From contig OX442319.1 in assembly GCA_949358305.1 (NCBI GenBank), positions 3,782,001 to 3,846,000 on the forward strand: a stretch of 64,000 bases of DNA, given 5' to 3'. Positions 52,901-62,700 of this stretch are shown here, in pieces; positions within the stretch are counted from its first letter, which is position 1; each line of letters opens with the position of its first letter. Source of the stretch: Strigamia acuminata (lineage: Eukaryota; Arthropoda; Chilopoda; Geophilomorpha; Linotaeniidae). A program made the position numbers and the translations under genes. Below the pieces are notes generated by a model, which ran no database searches, was not told the DNA's origin, and was given only the letters and a program-made list of their open reading frames with translations.

Positions 52901-53459
52901 GGCAATCAATTCGGCGTATCAAATTTCGTTAAAGTATTCTCCATTTAAGTTAGTTACAGGCCAAGAAGCCAGATTCCCTGGTGATATTGATAGTGACACA
53001 GATGACGGAGAACCTTTACCACCATCTGAGGCTGAAAACCTTCATGAGCAAATGCGCACCATGCGAGAAAGGGCGATGAACAATTTGCGCGAATCCCAGA
53101 TCCGCCACAAAAAATGGTTCGATTTAAAACGTCGCGCTCATGACTTTCGCCCTGGCGATTGGGTAACGTTGCGAAATCGACAACCCTCTTCCGCCGACAG
53201 ACAGTTTGCAGCAGGCTTACGCCAACGAACGGAAGGAGTCTATATCATTCACAAATTGGTGGGCCCCAACACTGTTATCTTAATGGACCAAAATGGCAGA
53301 AAAACACAACCATACAACGTTGTTGAACTTCGCCATTGGCATTTTGCGCAAATTAATTTCCTAACCCTGAAAGATGTCGACATCATCGACAAGCATGTCG
53401 AAAATTATACTGCTAACACACTGGATATTTTTACTGCTTATTTTCTTTCTTTCAAATAA
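49974..53459 (+). CDS. RT thumb, RNase H and integrase of the gypsy element, with AT-hook insert
   Basis: In the same frame as the preceding block; the true fusion begins right after the TAG at 49943. It holds RNase H with LQTDASYSGLGSALMQ (about 101) and HRSLKWLF; an insert of about 400 residues (about 270-690) rich in P, S, T and K with AT-hook cores KKRGRPRK (about 373) and PKGRPRKS (about 533) and a repeated GIPSHILPPR; then integrase. The integrase zinc region is HYPPVVGHMGKEKT...CEACQRAK; the catalytic triad is D852, D912 and E947, 35 residues apart for the last pair. A C-terminal VGPNTVIL box resembles the GPY/F module. The insert between RNase H and integrase is not usual for gypsy Pol. 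Inside it several CGCGCAA/TTGCGCAA words recur. Confidence 0.92.
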   Translation: MGHIVESGQISPNPKKVSAIQNYPAPTNLRELQRFKGMVGYYQSFIANFSKTSEVFRPLLKKDAVWHWNEAQQEAFDYLKDQIATPTLKRRFPSWKKPFILQTDASYSGLGSALMQLNDAGERIPIAFASRALNSAEKNYNVTEIECLAAVWAVKRFRAYLEMMPFYLESDHRSLKWLFQQREPTGRLARWVLSLSEYKFTFLHCSGCKNRVADALSRAPVDPPEHDEEDDSPLVDEACYTAYFDDCNQWPALSIITELPKDINRQFKKMFKDKFIKSTLISAISPTKSKKGKRKSLIPRRITGTLTPSNAPTQIAQPTSTAASTPVAQPTQQTTPVAQPVLQPLISPNSPSVRVSVPLRARRQHSLIPILMKKRGRPRKIMIIPVLSPRAKRAIATRTRARLRDPTLVPKISPKLPRYGANIKKWTFPKLLKAQRVGKGKRMPKTPRTVVSPIPTALPIPIPIPTPTPPNQPSSPSRSEISIPPTPTLPIPLPKGPTRKSSGIPSHILPPRKKPITTPLPISKIPTPLIPRPKGRPRKSAGIPSHILPPRPKPTPKSTPIQIPNFPTPSPTQSIPISQTPIPPTSPVSPPSTTTDTAPTVPPVFDPGPGPSGHQLPDGYPSEPDSDTSSSDTDSFSPIRDFPSPVEYPVPRGGMLRTPTRLRPRSERTFTESDRRLTEAEQQAELEHDPPIEHPPFEMLPDAAEIIAAQRQDPWSRELIYYLTAQMLPVDPVEAAQIQKGAQNFDMHKDMLCRFPPVHINEIRKRRQIYLPLELRERYFRAMHYPPVVGHMGKEKTLHRLKTRVYWPKMREDVQTWIQVCEACQRAKPLNRLPYGKMIMSRARHLFSAIYIDYYGKKPRSVGGHCYAFVMVDSASRWLDVRLTEDSTIATSVAQIQKFTKRWGFPKIIISDNAPAFRSPEFRSQIQQLGAVNRYTAAYHPQGNIAERLNQSLKNCILAYIDDHDRWDVNIGYFVLAINSAYQISLKYSPFKLVTGQEARFPGDIDSDTDDGEPLPPSEAENLHEQMRTMRERAMNNLRESQIRHKKWFDLKRRAHDFRPGDWVTLRNRQPSSADRQFAAGLRQRTEGVYIIHKLVGPNTVILMDQNGRKTQPYNVVELRHWHFAQINFLTLKDVDIIDKHVENYTANTLDIFTAYFLSFK

Positions 53460-53478
53460 TTTTTCTATTTATTTTCCA

Positions 53479-53527
<49 letters not shown>

Positions 53528-54204
53528 CGAAGTAATCCGGTGTAATTTCATCGTTACTTTAAGGAAAAATTTTTTCATTTATGTTTTATGTTTCTTTATT
53601 CTTAAATATTTTATGTTTTACGTTATTCGTTTTGCATTTCTTATTTGTTCATTTCAAAATTGACTAAGTCCATTTCCAGTGAGGACAGAATTTCCCGCTA
53701 GAGTGTGACACTTTTAATTGTATTTTCAAAACACCATGTGTTTAGATTATTTATTTTCCCAATTTATTATTTCAACCTAGTTATATATACCTATGTGTGT
53801 TTAGATTTGCATATGCTAAACTTTCTCATTGAAGATCAATGTTAAAATTGACTATTTCTTCTAGAACATTCATTTACGATCTTTCGTTAACTTCCAATTC
53901 TTCACACTAGAGTTCGTCGTTCTATTGAAACAGTTACGACGATAGTCTCTAACACCCACACTTTATACCCATGTGCTTTTATGACACCTGTGTGAGAAAG
54001 TTCTCGAAGCGTTCGACACTTGTGCACTTTTCTTCTTTGGATTAACATCATGTGTTGAATTTCGTGTGTTATGTTTTGTGCGCGTTCATTAGTTGCGCAA
54101 TTCTAATTGTAAGTAACGTTTGTGATATGTTCATTGTTTCAATTTGTGTATATAACCCCAATGATTGAAATCAATTAGGCACAATTACATCTAGTTGAGA
54201 CAAC
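53460..54204 (+). other. Spacer between pol and the downstream ORF
   Basis: 745 bases without an ORF of note, AT-rich, starting with a long A tract. It may contain signals for expression of the downstream ORF (internal promoter or splice acceptor), but none could be identified with confidence. GTTGCGCAATTC at 54094 carries the element's recurrent motif. Confidence 0.5.
53480..53525 (+). repeat. A46 homopolymer
   Basis: An uninterrupted run of 46 A, 20 bases after the pol stop. It could mark a polyadenylated 3' end copied into DNA, slippage growth, or an assembly artefact. Confidence 0.95.
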
Positions 54205-57030
54205 ATGGCCGACAAGCATGTGTGTCGTTGCAAAGAGGATTTTCCGGGCGAACCTTACCCGAAGAACTTTGCCGAACCGCCGCTCCACGCAGTCGGGCCA
54301 CCCAAATTTCCATGCTGGCATCCGAACGACCCCTGTGAACACAGCTTTCCAAACTTTGAGATATGCCCGGTTTGTTCGGGATACGGGTACGAACTGGTTG
54401 TTTCAGGCGTGGATAAGACTTGCCGAGCGTGTGACGGGCGGGGTGATCTTCGACGCGGATTTCATCGTGTATGGATGCGCCAGATTTATGGCTGGTGCCT
54501 CTTTCGTCGTGTCCAGGACAAAGTTTACCTAATCGGGGTGGAGTTTCCCCAATTCCGCCCACCAAACGGGACGCCAGCTATGGTGCAGAGATTCCGCGCC
54601 GGCCATTTTAAATATTGGCATCGACTCCAGCGAGAGGCAAGGCAGGCGAGAATCGTGCCTAGGAGCTGGATTTACCCGACAGCCGAGTTAATGCGCGTTA
54701 CATTTGCGCAAGTGCCGAATTTGCTCGCCGACGAAATCGCCGGTTTGGACCCGATGGACCAGGAGCAGCGGGAAGTTGACGAGGCGCAACCAACGTTGCC
54801 CCAATTCTTCCACAGTTTCCCTGGAACCGATGCGAGTCTCCAAGAGCAGATAAGCATTGCATTGGAGTCGTTAGGAGACCTTAACACGATCGATGACAAC
54901 ACCGACACTGCGCTGCCATATTTCTACCAGCGTAAACCACCATGCTCGATGAATCGAAATCCTAATCGAGAGCAGCAACTCGCCATCAAGGTGCGCAACA
55001 CTTTGGCAACCTCGTCGTCGGCGCTCCCGCACGATCCAACTCGCGACACGGAGACGGAACAATTCGTGCCCAGACCTTCGGCCGAGACGATTGCCAAAGC
55101 AGCCGAAAAGATGGCGACGCTCACCATTACCACCAAAGAGGACACTGAAAGTTTGTACTCCAATTCTACTGTGTCTAATGTTGAATTTTCAACCCCACCA
55201 ACAGAAATGGCGCTACGACCAGTGCCACAACTGCAGTTTATTCCCGAATCACCAGTGTTAGCGGACGATTCTGCGCAAGAAACATTGCGCAAAGAGAACA
55301 TGGACGATTCTCAGCAATCCATTGCCGCCGCTAGAGTTCCAGAATTCGATGCACAATCCACAATGAGTGTGACCCCGTCGATTCTGGACATCACGAACGA
55401 AATTCGTGGTAGTGTTCCCACCGCTAAAATCAGTGACGTCCGCAGACTTGAACGAAAGATGATTGACATTCGGGATATCGACATTCCATCTGCCAAATTT
55501 GATTCTTCTCGTCTGCGCGATCCCCGCGCTGTCGTCAACAAGCCACACGGACCGCCACTGAGCGCTAGACTGACACCAGCAGTGAAAGCGCAATTATCAA
55601 CGTCAACACCAAATTCATCAATTTCTAATCCCGATACTGACAATTCAAATATTAATGAAAATTTATCTGCCGATCTTTTTCCAGCTTCAACTGTTTCCGC
55701 TGCCTCGGCTGATGTACTTTCACAGACTTACACGATTCCGCCAATCGCACCAGCGATTGAAGTTTCATCGTGCCAACAAGTAAGACTTTCAAAGGTTCCA
55801 ACTTTGCCGGTGACGCCGATTACTTATGCGCAATTTCCTGGGCGCAATGTAACCTCAACGACGTCGTCCGGCGCCAACTTTAACATGTCAACCACGACGG
55901 CTGCCACCGCGAAAATTCCAGTGACGTCGACTCTTGTTTCGGACTCATCACCTTATCGATCCCGACTCGACTGCGCAATTCCAAATATCGGACCTGGACT
56001 TTCATTCAAAAGGGTCGCTTCGCGATGTGAGTTGGCCTATGATAAGTATGGAGTAACCCAAAAGCCCGTCAATTCGTTGGAAGTCGTAGAGGAATTCTTG
56101 CGAAAATTCGAGGTCCAGATCTCGATCAAGGGACCTGGAGTTTCCCAGACCCGCTTCCAAATTCCATGGAAAGCCTGGAACACTTTGATCACTTTCATGT
56201 TGGTAGAAGATTTCAGCGTCTACCAAGGAGATTTTCGCGTGACTCAAAAAGAGATGATGGACAGACGGCCCCACATTGCGCGACAAGTTGAAAAGCGAAT
56301 GTCCGAGTGTAGCACGTACGACTCCGAGACGGCAGTTGAGGTCCTGATATGGACACTTCATCGCGAGATCTCCGTCTATCTTTACAAGGTCCAGGACACC
56401 AGGGACTATCACAACATGATGGAGGAAAAGAGACGTCAGGAACGAGACGCGGAGCACGAGTTGGAGAAAACTCGAGTTGCAGAAGCCCACCGCAAAGCAG
56501 CCGAACGCGAAGCTCGTGAGCAAACAGAAAAAGAGGAAGAAAAGAGACGGTCGGATGAATTGCGCCTTCAAGAATTGCGCAATCTGATGACGGATTCAGG
56601 ATTCTACCCGATGACGGCCCCATCTATCCCGCCGGCCCAAGGATCGCAAATTTGGGATGACACGCCACCTCGCATCACCCTGGAGCTGCTCCCCAGCCTT
56701 TTGCCTCCAGCTGCGGTCGAGTGCAATTTTGCGAATGCAAATGGACCGTGCCTCCAATTTGGGATGTCCGCCGCATCTGTCCGACAACTTTTCCAGTCCC
56801 TCGCATCTGCAGACCTACGCATGAGTCCGGAAGAGGCTAAACCACTCCTCAATTCGCTGTATCGCCGATACGGAGAACTCTTCTTGGACCATTGTAAGGC
56901 TGAGATTAACCGGCAGGGTGCCACCAACTACCGAGATGCCATGAGAGTTGTGGTCAACGTGGCGTTGAATATGATTAAATCATTTCGAATGCCAACACCT
57001 TACCGCACCTTGGCAGGTAATTCTCAATAA
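54205..57030 (+). CDS. 941-aa downstream ORF of the gypsy element, DnaJ-like zinc motif
   Basis: The ORF occupies the env position but shows no signal peptide, transmembrane segment or glycoprotein features. Residues 1-80 are rich in Cys and His, including CPVCSGYG (54-61) and CRACDGRG (73-80); two CxxCxGxG motifs are typical of the DnaJ cysteine-rich zinc domain. No J domain (HPD) is present. Residues about 100-180 are basic; about 220-580 are low-complexity S/T/P; about 600-720 is a more ordered region (LEVVEEFLRKFEVQISIKG...WKAWNTLITFMLVEDF); 735-797 is a strongly charged coiled coil (EEKRRQERDAEHELEKTR). The ordered C-terminus is rich in helix. Codon preference and the frequent GCGCAA word match gag and pol, so it belongs to the element or has been with it for long. 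The function is unknown. Confidence 0.75.
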   Translation: MADKHVCRCKEDFPGEPYPKNFAEPPLHAVGPPKFPCWHPNDPCEHSFPNFEICPVCSGYGYELVVSGVDKTCRACDGRGDLRRGFHRVWMRQIYGWCLFRRVQDKVYLIGVEFPQFRPPNGTPAMVQRFRAGHFKYWHRLQREARQARIVPRSWIYPTAELMRVTFAQVPNLLADEIAGLDPMDQEQREVDEAQPTLPQFFHSFPGTDASLQEQISIALESLGDLNTIDDNTDTALPYFYQRKPPCSMNRNPNREQQLAIKVRNTLATSSSALPHDPTRDTETEQFVPRPSAETIAKAAEKMATLTITTKEDTESLYSNSTVSNVEFSTPPTEMALRPVPQLQFIPESPVLADDSAQETLRKENMDDSQQSIAAARVPEFDAQSTMSVTPSILDITNEIRGSVPTAKISDVRRLERKMIDIRDIDIPSAKFDSSRLRDPRAVVNKPHGPPLSARLTPAVKAQLSTSTPNSSISNPDTDNSNINENLSADLFPASTVSAASADVLSQTYTIPPIAPAIEVSSCQQVRLSKVPTLPVTPITYAQFPGRNVTSTTSSGANFNMSTTTAATAKIPVTSTLVSDSSPYRSRLDCAIPNIGPGLSFKRVASRCELAYDKYGVTQKPVNSLEVVEEFLRKFEVQISIKGPGVSQTRFQIPWKAWNTLITFMLVEDFSVYQGDFRVTQKEMMDRRPHIARQVEKRMSECSTYDSETAVEVLIWTLHREISVYLYKVQDTRDYHNMMEEKRRQERDAEHELEKTRVAEAHRKAAEREAREQTEKEEEKRRSDELRLQELRNLMTDSGFYPMTAPSIPPAQGSQIWDDTPPRITLELLPSLLPPAAVECNFANANGPCLQFGMSAASVRQLFQSLASADLRMSPEEAKPLLNSLYRRYGELFLDHCKAEINRQGATNYRDAMRVVVNVALNMIKSFRMPTPYRTLAGNSQ

Positions 57031-57180
57031 ACAATAACAATTTCTTTAAAATAGATATTCTACGGGACAACGACATCGTCACTCGGAAAACCGTAGGACT
57101 ACCCATTATGCGCCACCATTCTCTTTGCGCAATTAAACCAACAAATCACCACCGAAAAGTGAACTTCATCATTTCTGCTC

Positions 57181-57520
57181 ATCAGACGGTATGGGAATAT
57201 TTCCTTACAGCGCCCGTGTAAAATTCCTCATACGAGTTACGGAACTGGTTTTATTCTCATCCTCACATATGAGCCGGAAATTGAAAGTATTTCATCTCAG
57301 CTATTCGTTTAGTGTCCCGAGAACAACTCCTTATAGCGCCCGCCTAAAATTTCTCTACGGAGTTGCGGAACTGGTTTTGTTTCTCGTCACCATTACGGAT
57401 GCGAATGAAGTATTTCATCATAAAAATTCATCTCACGACCTAGAGCATCAATTTCTTATAGCGCCCTCCTAAAATTTCTCTACGGAGTTGAGGAACTGAT
57501 TTTGTGTTCTGGCCGTTGTG
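57181..57520 (+). repeat. Tandem repeat, 126-bp period
   Basis: Three units begin TTACAGCGCCCG, TTATAGCGCCCG and TTATAGCGCCCT at 57205, 57331 and 57457. Each is followed by TAAAAT, CGxAGTTxxGGAACTG and TTTT. The spacing is 126 bases both times. This lies downstream of the 941-codon ORF, in the possible 3' non-coding part of the gypsy element. Confidence 0.85.
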
Positions 57521-57781
57521 TTTGTGTTTTTCATCATCATCATTTTGTGTTAAGTGTTTTTCAACAAGTGTAGTATTCCACAGACTGCTGGAAACATTTA
57601 TTGCGCAAATTTATCTGATCTTCATCACCGCTGGATAAGTGCTCCAAAAAGTGAAGTGTTTTCATTTATTTATGTTTTATTTTTGACGCTTTAGACCAGA
57701 CTGTTAGCCGAACAATTAGTGACTTTTAGTGTCTAAAGTGCCTTTATTCTTATTATTTTCCATTATTATAATTTCATTATA

Positions 57782-58374
57782 CAGGGTGGAGCAAAAGTCT
57801 GTTCCCCACAAATATTTCCTGAGCAATTGCATCTAGGCCAACTTTAATGAAGCGATCGTGTAGGAAGTTGGGTGAGAGCAATTTAATGATGACATCAAAT
57901 TTGACTTTGAAGGTCATTTTCAAGGTTATTCACTTGCTAACTACTAAACCAATCAGGTTAGAGCAAAATTTCCAATTACAAAGTTCTAGAGCACTATCAA
58001 ATTAGTACTATCCAATTTATCTTGTCATCTTCAGTTAAATGTTTTTGTTTTAAAATGAAAACAAATTGGCTGAAATAAAATCAGCCATTGAGGCAAAAAT
58101 TAAATTTCTACTACAAAAATACTGAATTACAAAAATAAATGTATTCAAATGTGCATTATTGTGCAAGTACACAAGAAAAATCACAATCTTTTTTTACTGC
58201 CTCATTTTTTTTTCACAAGAATAAAAAATTTCACTTTGCTGATTTTTTTGTGATTTGTTTCCTTTTTAAAAAGAAATCATTTAACTGAAGATGACTAAGA
58301 TAAATTCATCAAAGTTGGTCTAGATGCAATTTCTCAGGAAATATTTGAGGAGAACAGACTTTTGTTTCACCCTG
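57782..58374. mobile_element. MITE of the CAGGGTG family, 593 bp
   Basis: The left end CAGGGTGGAGCAAAAGTCTG and right end CAGACTTTTGTTTCACCCTG are inverted; similarity extends inwards for about 75 bases (AATATTTCCTGAGxAATTGC and inverse). TA precedes the left end; the right flank is TT, so one side of the target duplication has changed or the end is imperfect. Non-coding. Confidence 0.82.
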
Positions 58375-58566
58375 TTTCGCACAATACTCACTTTTCGGCT
58401 TATATCTGGACAATGGTGCAAATACTCTGTATAAGCTTAAAAGTGAGTAACTGACACCAAGATGGCAGTGAATGGCAGCTGATCTCAAAAATGCCATAGT
58501 ACTCCGTTTTGGGCTTTATCGTGATTTTGGTTTTCACGCCGGGAAATCTAAGGGTGCTTCTCCCCA

Positions 58567-58664
58567 GATTCTCCCCGGATTCTCCCCGGATTCTCCCCGG
58601 GGGTCGTCCAGGGATCGTCCAGGGGTCGTCCAGGGGTCGTCCAGGGGTCGTTCAGGGGTCGTCC
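58567..58664. repeat. Two adjacent minisatellites, 11-bp units
   Basis: Three to four copies of GATTCTCCCCG are followed by about seven copies of GGGGTCGTCCA. Open frames across them are by-products. Confidence 0.9.
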
Positions 58665-58979
58665 AAAAGGTTTAAAAATCTATTTTTGGTTAAAAAGTTT
58701 TTTTCTGGTTAAAAAAGAGAAGATCCTCTATCGTTTGGTTTTTTTAAAAAAAGAATCCGTGGTCAGGTTGTTGAGGTAATGGATTTTTAAACTGGTGCAC
58801 TATACTCTGTCTGACCTTAAGAATAAAGAAACCCCCCCCCCTTTTGAGGCCTTTTCACTGGTGTAGTGATACGGAAAAGTAGAGCAATACACCAGGTAAC
58901 CTCAGGTTTGATGAAGCCTAATAATCCTAAAATAAAGTAAATATACAATGGTATTTTGGTAACCGACATAACCGACATA

Positions 58980-59144
58980 CCGTACTGCCTTGAACAATGG
59001 CCCGGCGTGAATAAGCGCCGGGACTCGAATAAACGCCGGGGCTCGGCTGCGCTTAGTGCACCAAACGCCGCCCCGAACTGACCCGACCGGGGTGGGGTCG
59101 GGTCATGAAAATAAACGCCCGGGCCATTGTTCAAGGCAGTACGG
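58980..59144. mobile_element. MITE, 165 bp, TA target site, inserted in a tandem repeat
   Basis: CCGTACTGCCTTGAACAATG at the left and its exact inverse CATTGTTCAAGGCAGTACGG at the right, flanked by TA (58978-58979, 59145-59146). The interior is GC-rich (CGCCGGG). The flanks on both sides are ACCGACxTA repeats, so it landed in the minisatellite. Confidence 0.92.
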
Positions 59145-59145
59145 T

Positions 59146-59221
59146 AACCGACGTAACCGACGTAACCGACGTAACCGACGTAACCGACGTAACCGACGTA
59201 ACCGACGTAACCGACGTAACC
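59146..59221. repeat. Minisatellite, 9-bp unit TAACCGACG
   Basis: About nine tandem copies of AACCGACGT; two more, as AACCGACAT, lie left of the MITE at 58960-58979. The Arg/Leu-rich antisense frame is a by-product. Confidence 0.95.
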
Positions 59222-59398
59222 TGATGAGATTGTAGGCGCCGGACATCAGGAAAATAGAGCTGAGACATGATTTAATGGGTGCGGGAACTCGCATTGCGCG
59301 ACCGCCATCTTTAATCGTCACGAACCACAGTAAAAACGACTGCTTTGAGGCTAGCCGCCCTCAAAGTATGAATACAAGCTTACAATAGAACAAATCAT

Positions 59399-59686
59399 TG
59401 TTAGCAAGCAATGATTTGTCCTTTACATGATAAACAATAAGGGAGGAGCAAATAAGCGATAAACAACTCAAAAGCAATGGAAAAACTAAACGAATATTGC
59501 TCATTTGAGCGGACGACGAGAAGGCACATCTTTACAAGTAAATAAACTAGTTGCGGCACATAACAAGCAGGGTAAAAATCAGGATCAACTAGTTTAACTA
59601 AGTCACAGCAAAGTAAAGACATGCACGTTGCATTTAGCCATAAATATGCAACTAATAAATCTCAAACAGTTGGGCATATCCCAACA
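59399..59686 (-). repeat. 3' LTR of the second copia element
   Basis: In element orientation it starts TGTTGGGATATGCCCAACTG, a start common among copia LTRs, directly after the purine tract, and ends near GCTAACA. The 288-bp length is inferred, since the other LTR lies outside the window. Confidence 0.7.
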
Positions 59687-59703
59687 AATCCCCCTTTGCG
59701 CAA

Positions 59704-62700
59704 CTATTTGACTGCAACAAAAATATGCTCACAGAGCTGACATAATCTGGGGCGCGGCAACCATTTTGTCATCAAATCCGCGATGTTCAATTCGCCAGGC
59801 ACATGTTTAATACTAAACACGCCTTTTTCATACCAATCACGAAGAAAGTGCAATTTAACATCTATATGTTTATTTGCACGGTTCTCGATCTTGTTTTTCG
59901 CATAATTGATTGCCGGCATGCTATCGGCGTAGACGCAAGGGACATTTCGGTTGAAACACAAGATGATATCGGCTTCGTACAGGCGTTCAAGCCATATCAC
60001 TTCTCTCACGCCATCGACAACTGCGAGAAATTCGCTTTCCATTATACTCAATGAAGTCATGGATTGTTTTCGACAATTCCATGAAATCGGAACCCCTCCT
60101 AAATAAACTATGTGGCCACCAAAGCTTCTCCTACTGTCTTGATCCAAGGCAAAGGACGCGTTGGTGTAAACCGTTAAATTATTGTTCTTACAATTTGCCA
60201 GGTTGATAACATAGTTGGGGGTATTCGCCAGATATCTCAACACTTGTATTAGCATTTTAACATGCCTGTTAGAATGGGTCTCATTGTATTGAGATAATAC
60301 AATAACGCTGAAGAGAATATCTGGACGCGTTCTATTCGCGATAAAGAGTAAACTCCCTACTAGGGACCTGTATGGGAACGTCGAGTTTATTTGTTCACCC
60401 GGTTGTACCTTCTGTATCATGGTACCGACTGTGACTGGGATTTTAATTTTATGGCACGGATCAATGTCGTATTTCTCGACTAATTTCGCAATATAACTCT
60501 TTTGATGTACTAAAATGTCCCCATTTTTCCTTTCAAAATGAATCCCTAATAAAAGAGTCACCGGTCCAAGGTTGACAATTTCAAAGCTCTCTTGAATCCA
60601 CTCGATGATACATTGTTCAACGAAAGCATCACGACTAAACAAAACAATGTCGTCCACGTAAAACAAAAGTACGGCATCTGAGCCGTAATTATATACGCAA
60701 TTCAGTCCTAAGACTGGAGTAAATCCTATTTCCAGTAATCGTTCGTGGAGCTTGAAATACCACATCCTTCCGGACTGGTGAAGTCCGTATAAGGATTTGA
60801 CTAGACGCCAACACTTGTGTTGGTTCCCCTTGGTCCGGAAGCCCTTGGGGATATTAATGTATTGTGGCACATCAAGGTCTCCGTACAAGTACGCAGACTT
60901 GATGTCGAGATGTGTATCTCGCCAGCCTTGCAGAACCACAAGAGAACAAAAGAATATAAGCACGAGAACAAAGTTGACCACTGGTGAAAATATCTCAGTG
61001 AAGTCAACTCCCTCCTTCTGCCCAAAACCTTGCGCAACTAAACGTGCTCTCCAACGCTTAATTGCCCCAGTGTAGTCACGCTTGATTTTGTAAATCCATT
61101 TTGTTCCCAGTAAATTCATCCCCTCGGTTTTATCAACTTCCTCGTAAACTTTCCTGTCATTAAAGATATTAATCTCATCATCCATGGCATCCTGCCAGTC
61201 GGATTTATTGGGGTTGGACATAGCTTCTTCGAAAGTATCCGGCTCGACGGATGCATGACCGGCGAACCCAACGGTCTCATCTGTTGCCTTAAAGTCGAAA
61301 CAACCCCCATCGTACTGATAGTTTTCCTCTTTGCACCATCGTACAACATCAATCCGACTGCGGATTCTATCGCCAAGTGGTGTTATGTAGATTACATCTA
61401 CCTGGCCAGCAGTTTCACCACTCTGCCTAACGGTTTCTCTCCGCTGCCATTGTGTCATATCTAAAATTTTTAACTTCTCGGGAGCAGCTGCACGCTGTTT
61501 CACTGTGTCCCCCTTTAACTTAACACCCCGTGGTGGGTTCCTCCTAACTGGTGGGGGGGTGAGAGTCGGATTTGGAAGCCGAACTTCCACTTGTTGCTCC
61601 TCCTCTTCTTCGATCCCACCAACAGCTTGAGCGATTTCTTCCACAGCTTCAGGCTCGACCGCCTGTTGGACTAATTGGGGATTCGGAATCGCATGTTTCG
61701 GGGCCTGAAACAACTGCTGTATGACAGGGGGCACCTGTTGCTGTTGTACAGCAGGTAGGATCTCATCATCTGAATCTTCATCCCATGATGCCGCTACAAA
61801 ATCTGGCTCACGTGGGATGGAATTTGATTGCACCGATTCATGCCAAAAAACATTTTCATTAATCTTTACATGCTTTGAAGCAATCACTTGGTTGGACTTG
61901 GGGTCCCAAACTCGATACCCACGCGTCTTAATTGCGTAACCGACTAGGGCCCCAGGCCATGCCCTTTCTTCCAACTTGCTTCTCCTTGTTTGCGAAGGAA
62001 TGTGCACGAAAACTTTAGAACCGATACATCTTAGATGTCTCAACGACATTTTCTTGTTATGAAACAAGTTGTAAGGGGTTTTCCCACTCAAGCTTGCATG
62101 TGGGAATCTATTTTTAAGATAGACAACTGTCACGGCTAATTCTGCCCACAAACCCTTTGGAAAATTGTTTTCGAAAAGCATGGCTCTAATTCCCCCAACA
62201 ATTGTTCTGTTTGCTCTTTCGGCCACGGAATTCATTTCTGGGGAGTAGGGGTTTGTTTGGATGCACTTAAGCCCAATAGAAGCCGCATAGTCATCCCACT
62301 TTTTCGACACAAACTCCCCGCCGTTGTCTGTCTTGATGCATTTGACCTTTTTCCCGGTGCTGCGCTCAACTTGTGTTTGCCATCGTTTGAAGCGCTCAAA
62401 TGTATCCCCCTTATTCTTGATAATTTCCACCCACATGAAACGCGAATAATCATCTACAATTATTAGGTAATAGCTGGCCCCTCCCAAAGATTTAAAAGGC
62501 TGGGGGCCCCACAGATCCATGTGGATTACTTCCAAAATTCCCTTTGTAGAAATTTCCGGGATTGGGGAAAAGGTTGCCCTAGTGCTCTTTGCCTTCGAAC
62601 ACGCGTCACAGGGTGAAAGTTCTTTGTCGGAGAGTTTAACTCCGAAAATATCCGGTGAAATTTCCATTTTTGCAATCCCACTTGCGTTAAAATGGCCCAT

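Larger units (their letters stand above)
45127..57610 (+). mobile_element. Long Ty3/gypsy element with an extra ORF, 3' LTR not seen
   Basis: It includes a 5' LTR, PBS, gag, pol in two blocks and a further ORF downstream. RT and RNase H before integrase define Ty3/gypsy. The 5' boundary is fixed by the interrupted MITE. No second copy of the LTR start TGTCACGGGCACG or LTR end was found before the MITE at 57782, so the 3' end appears deleted or rearranged. The 3' limit given is approximate, set by the last TTGCGCAA motif, a palindrome over-represented across the whole segment. The length above 12 kb is large for this superfamily. The copy is probably defective. Confidence 0.85.

Noticed and set aside
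54205-57030. Downstream ORF as a retroviral envelope
   Set aside because: No signal peptide, transmembrane helix, furin-type site or fusion peptide is visible; the Cys-rich and coiled-coil content does not fit.
59103-59321. Arg/Leu-repeat protein (LRRLRR)
   Set aside because: It is a translation of the 9-bp minisatellite on the opposite strand.
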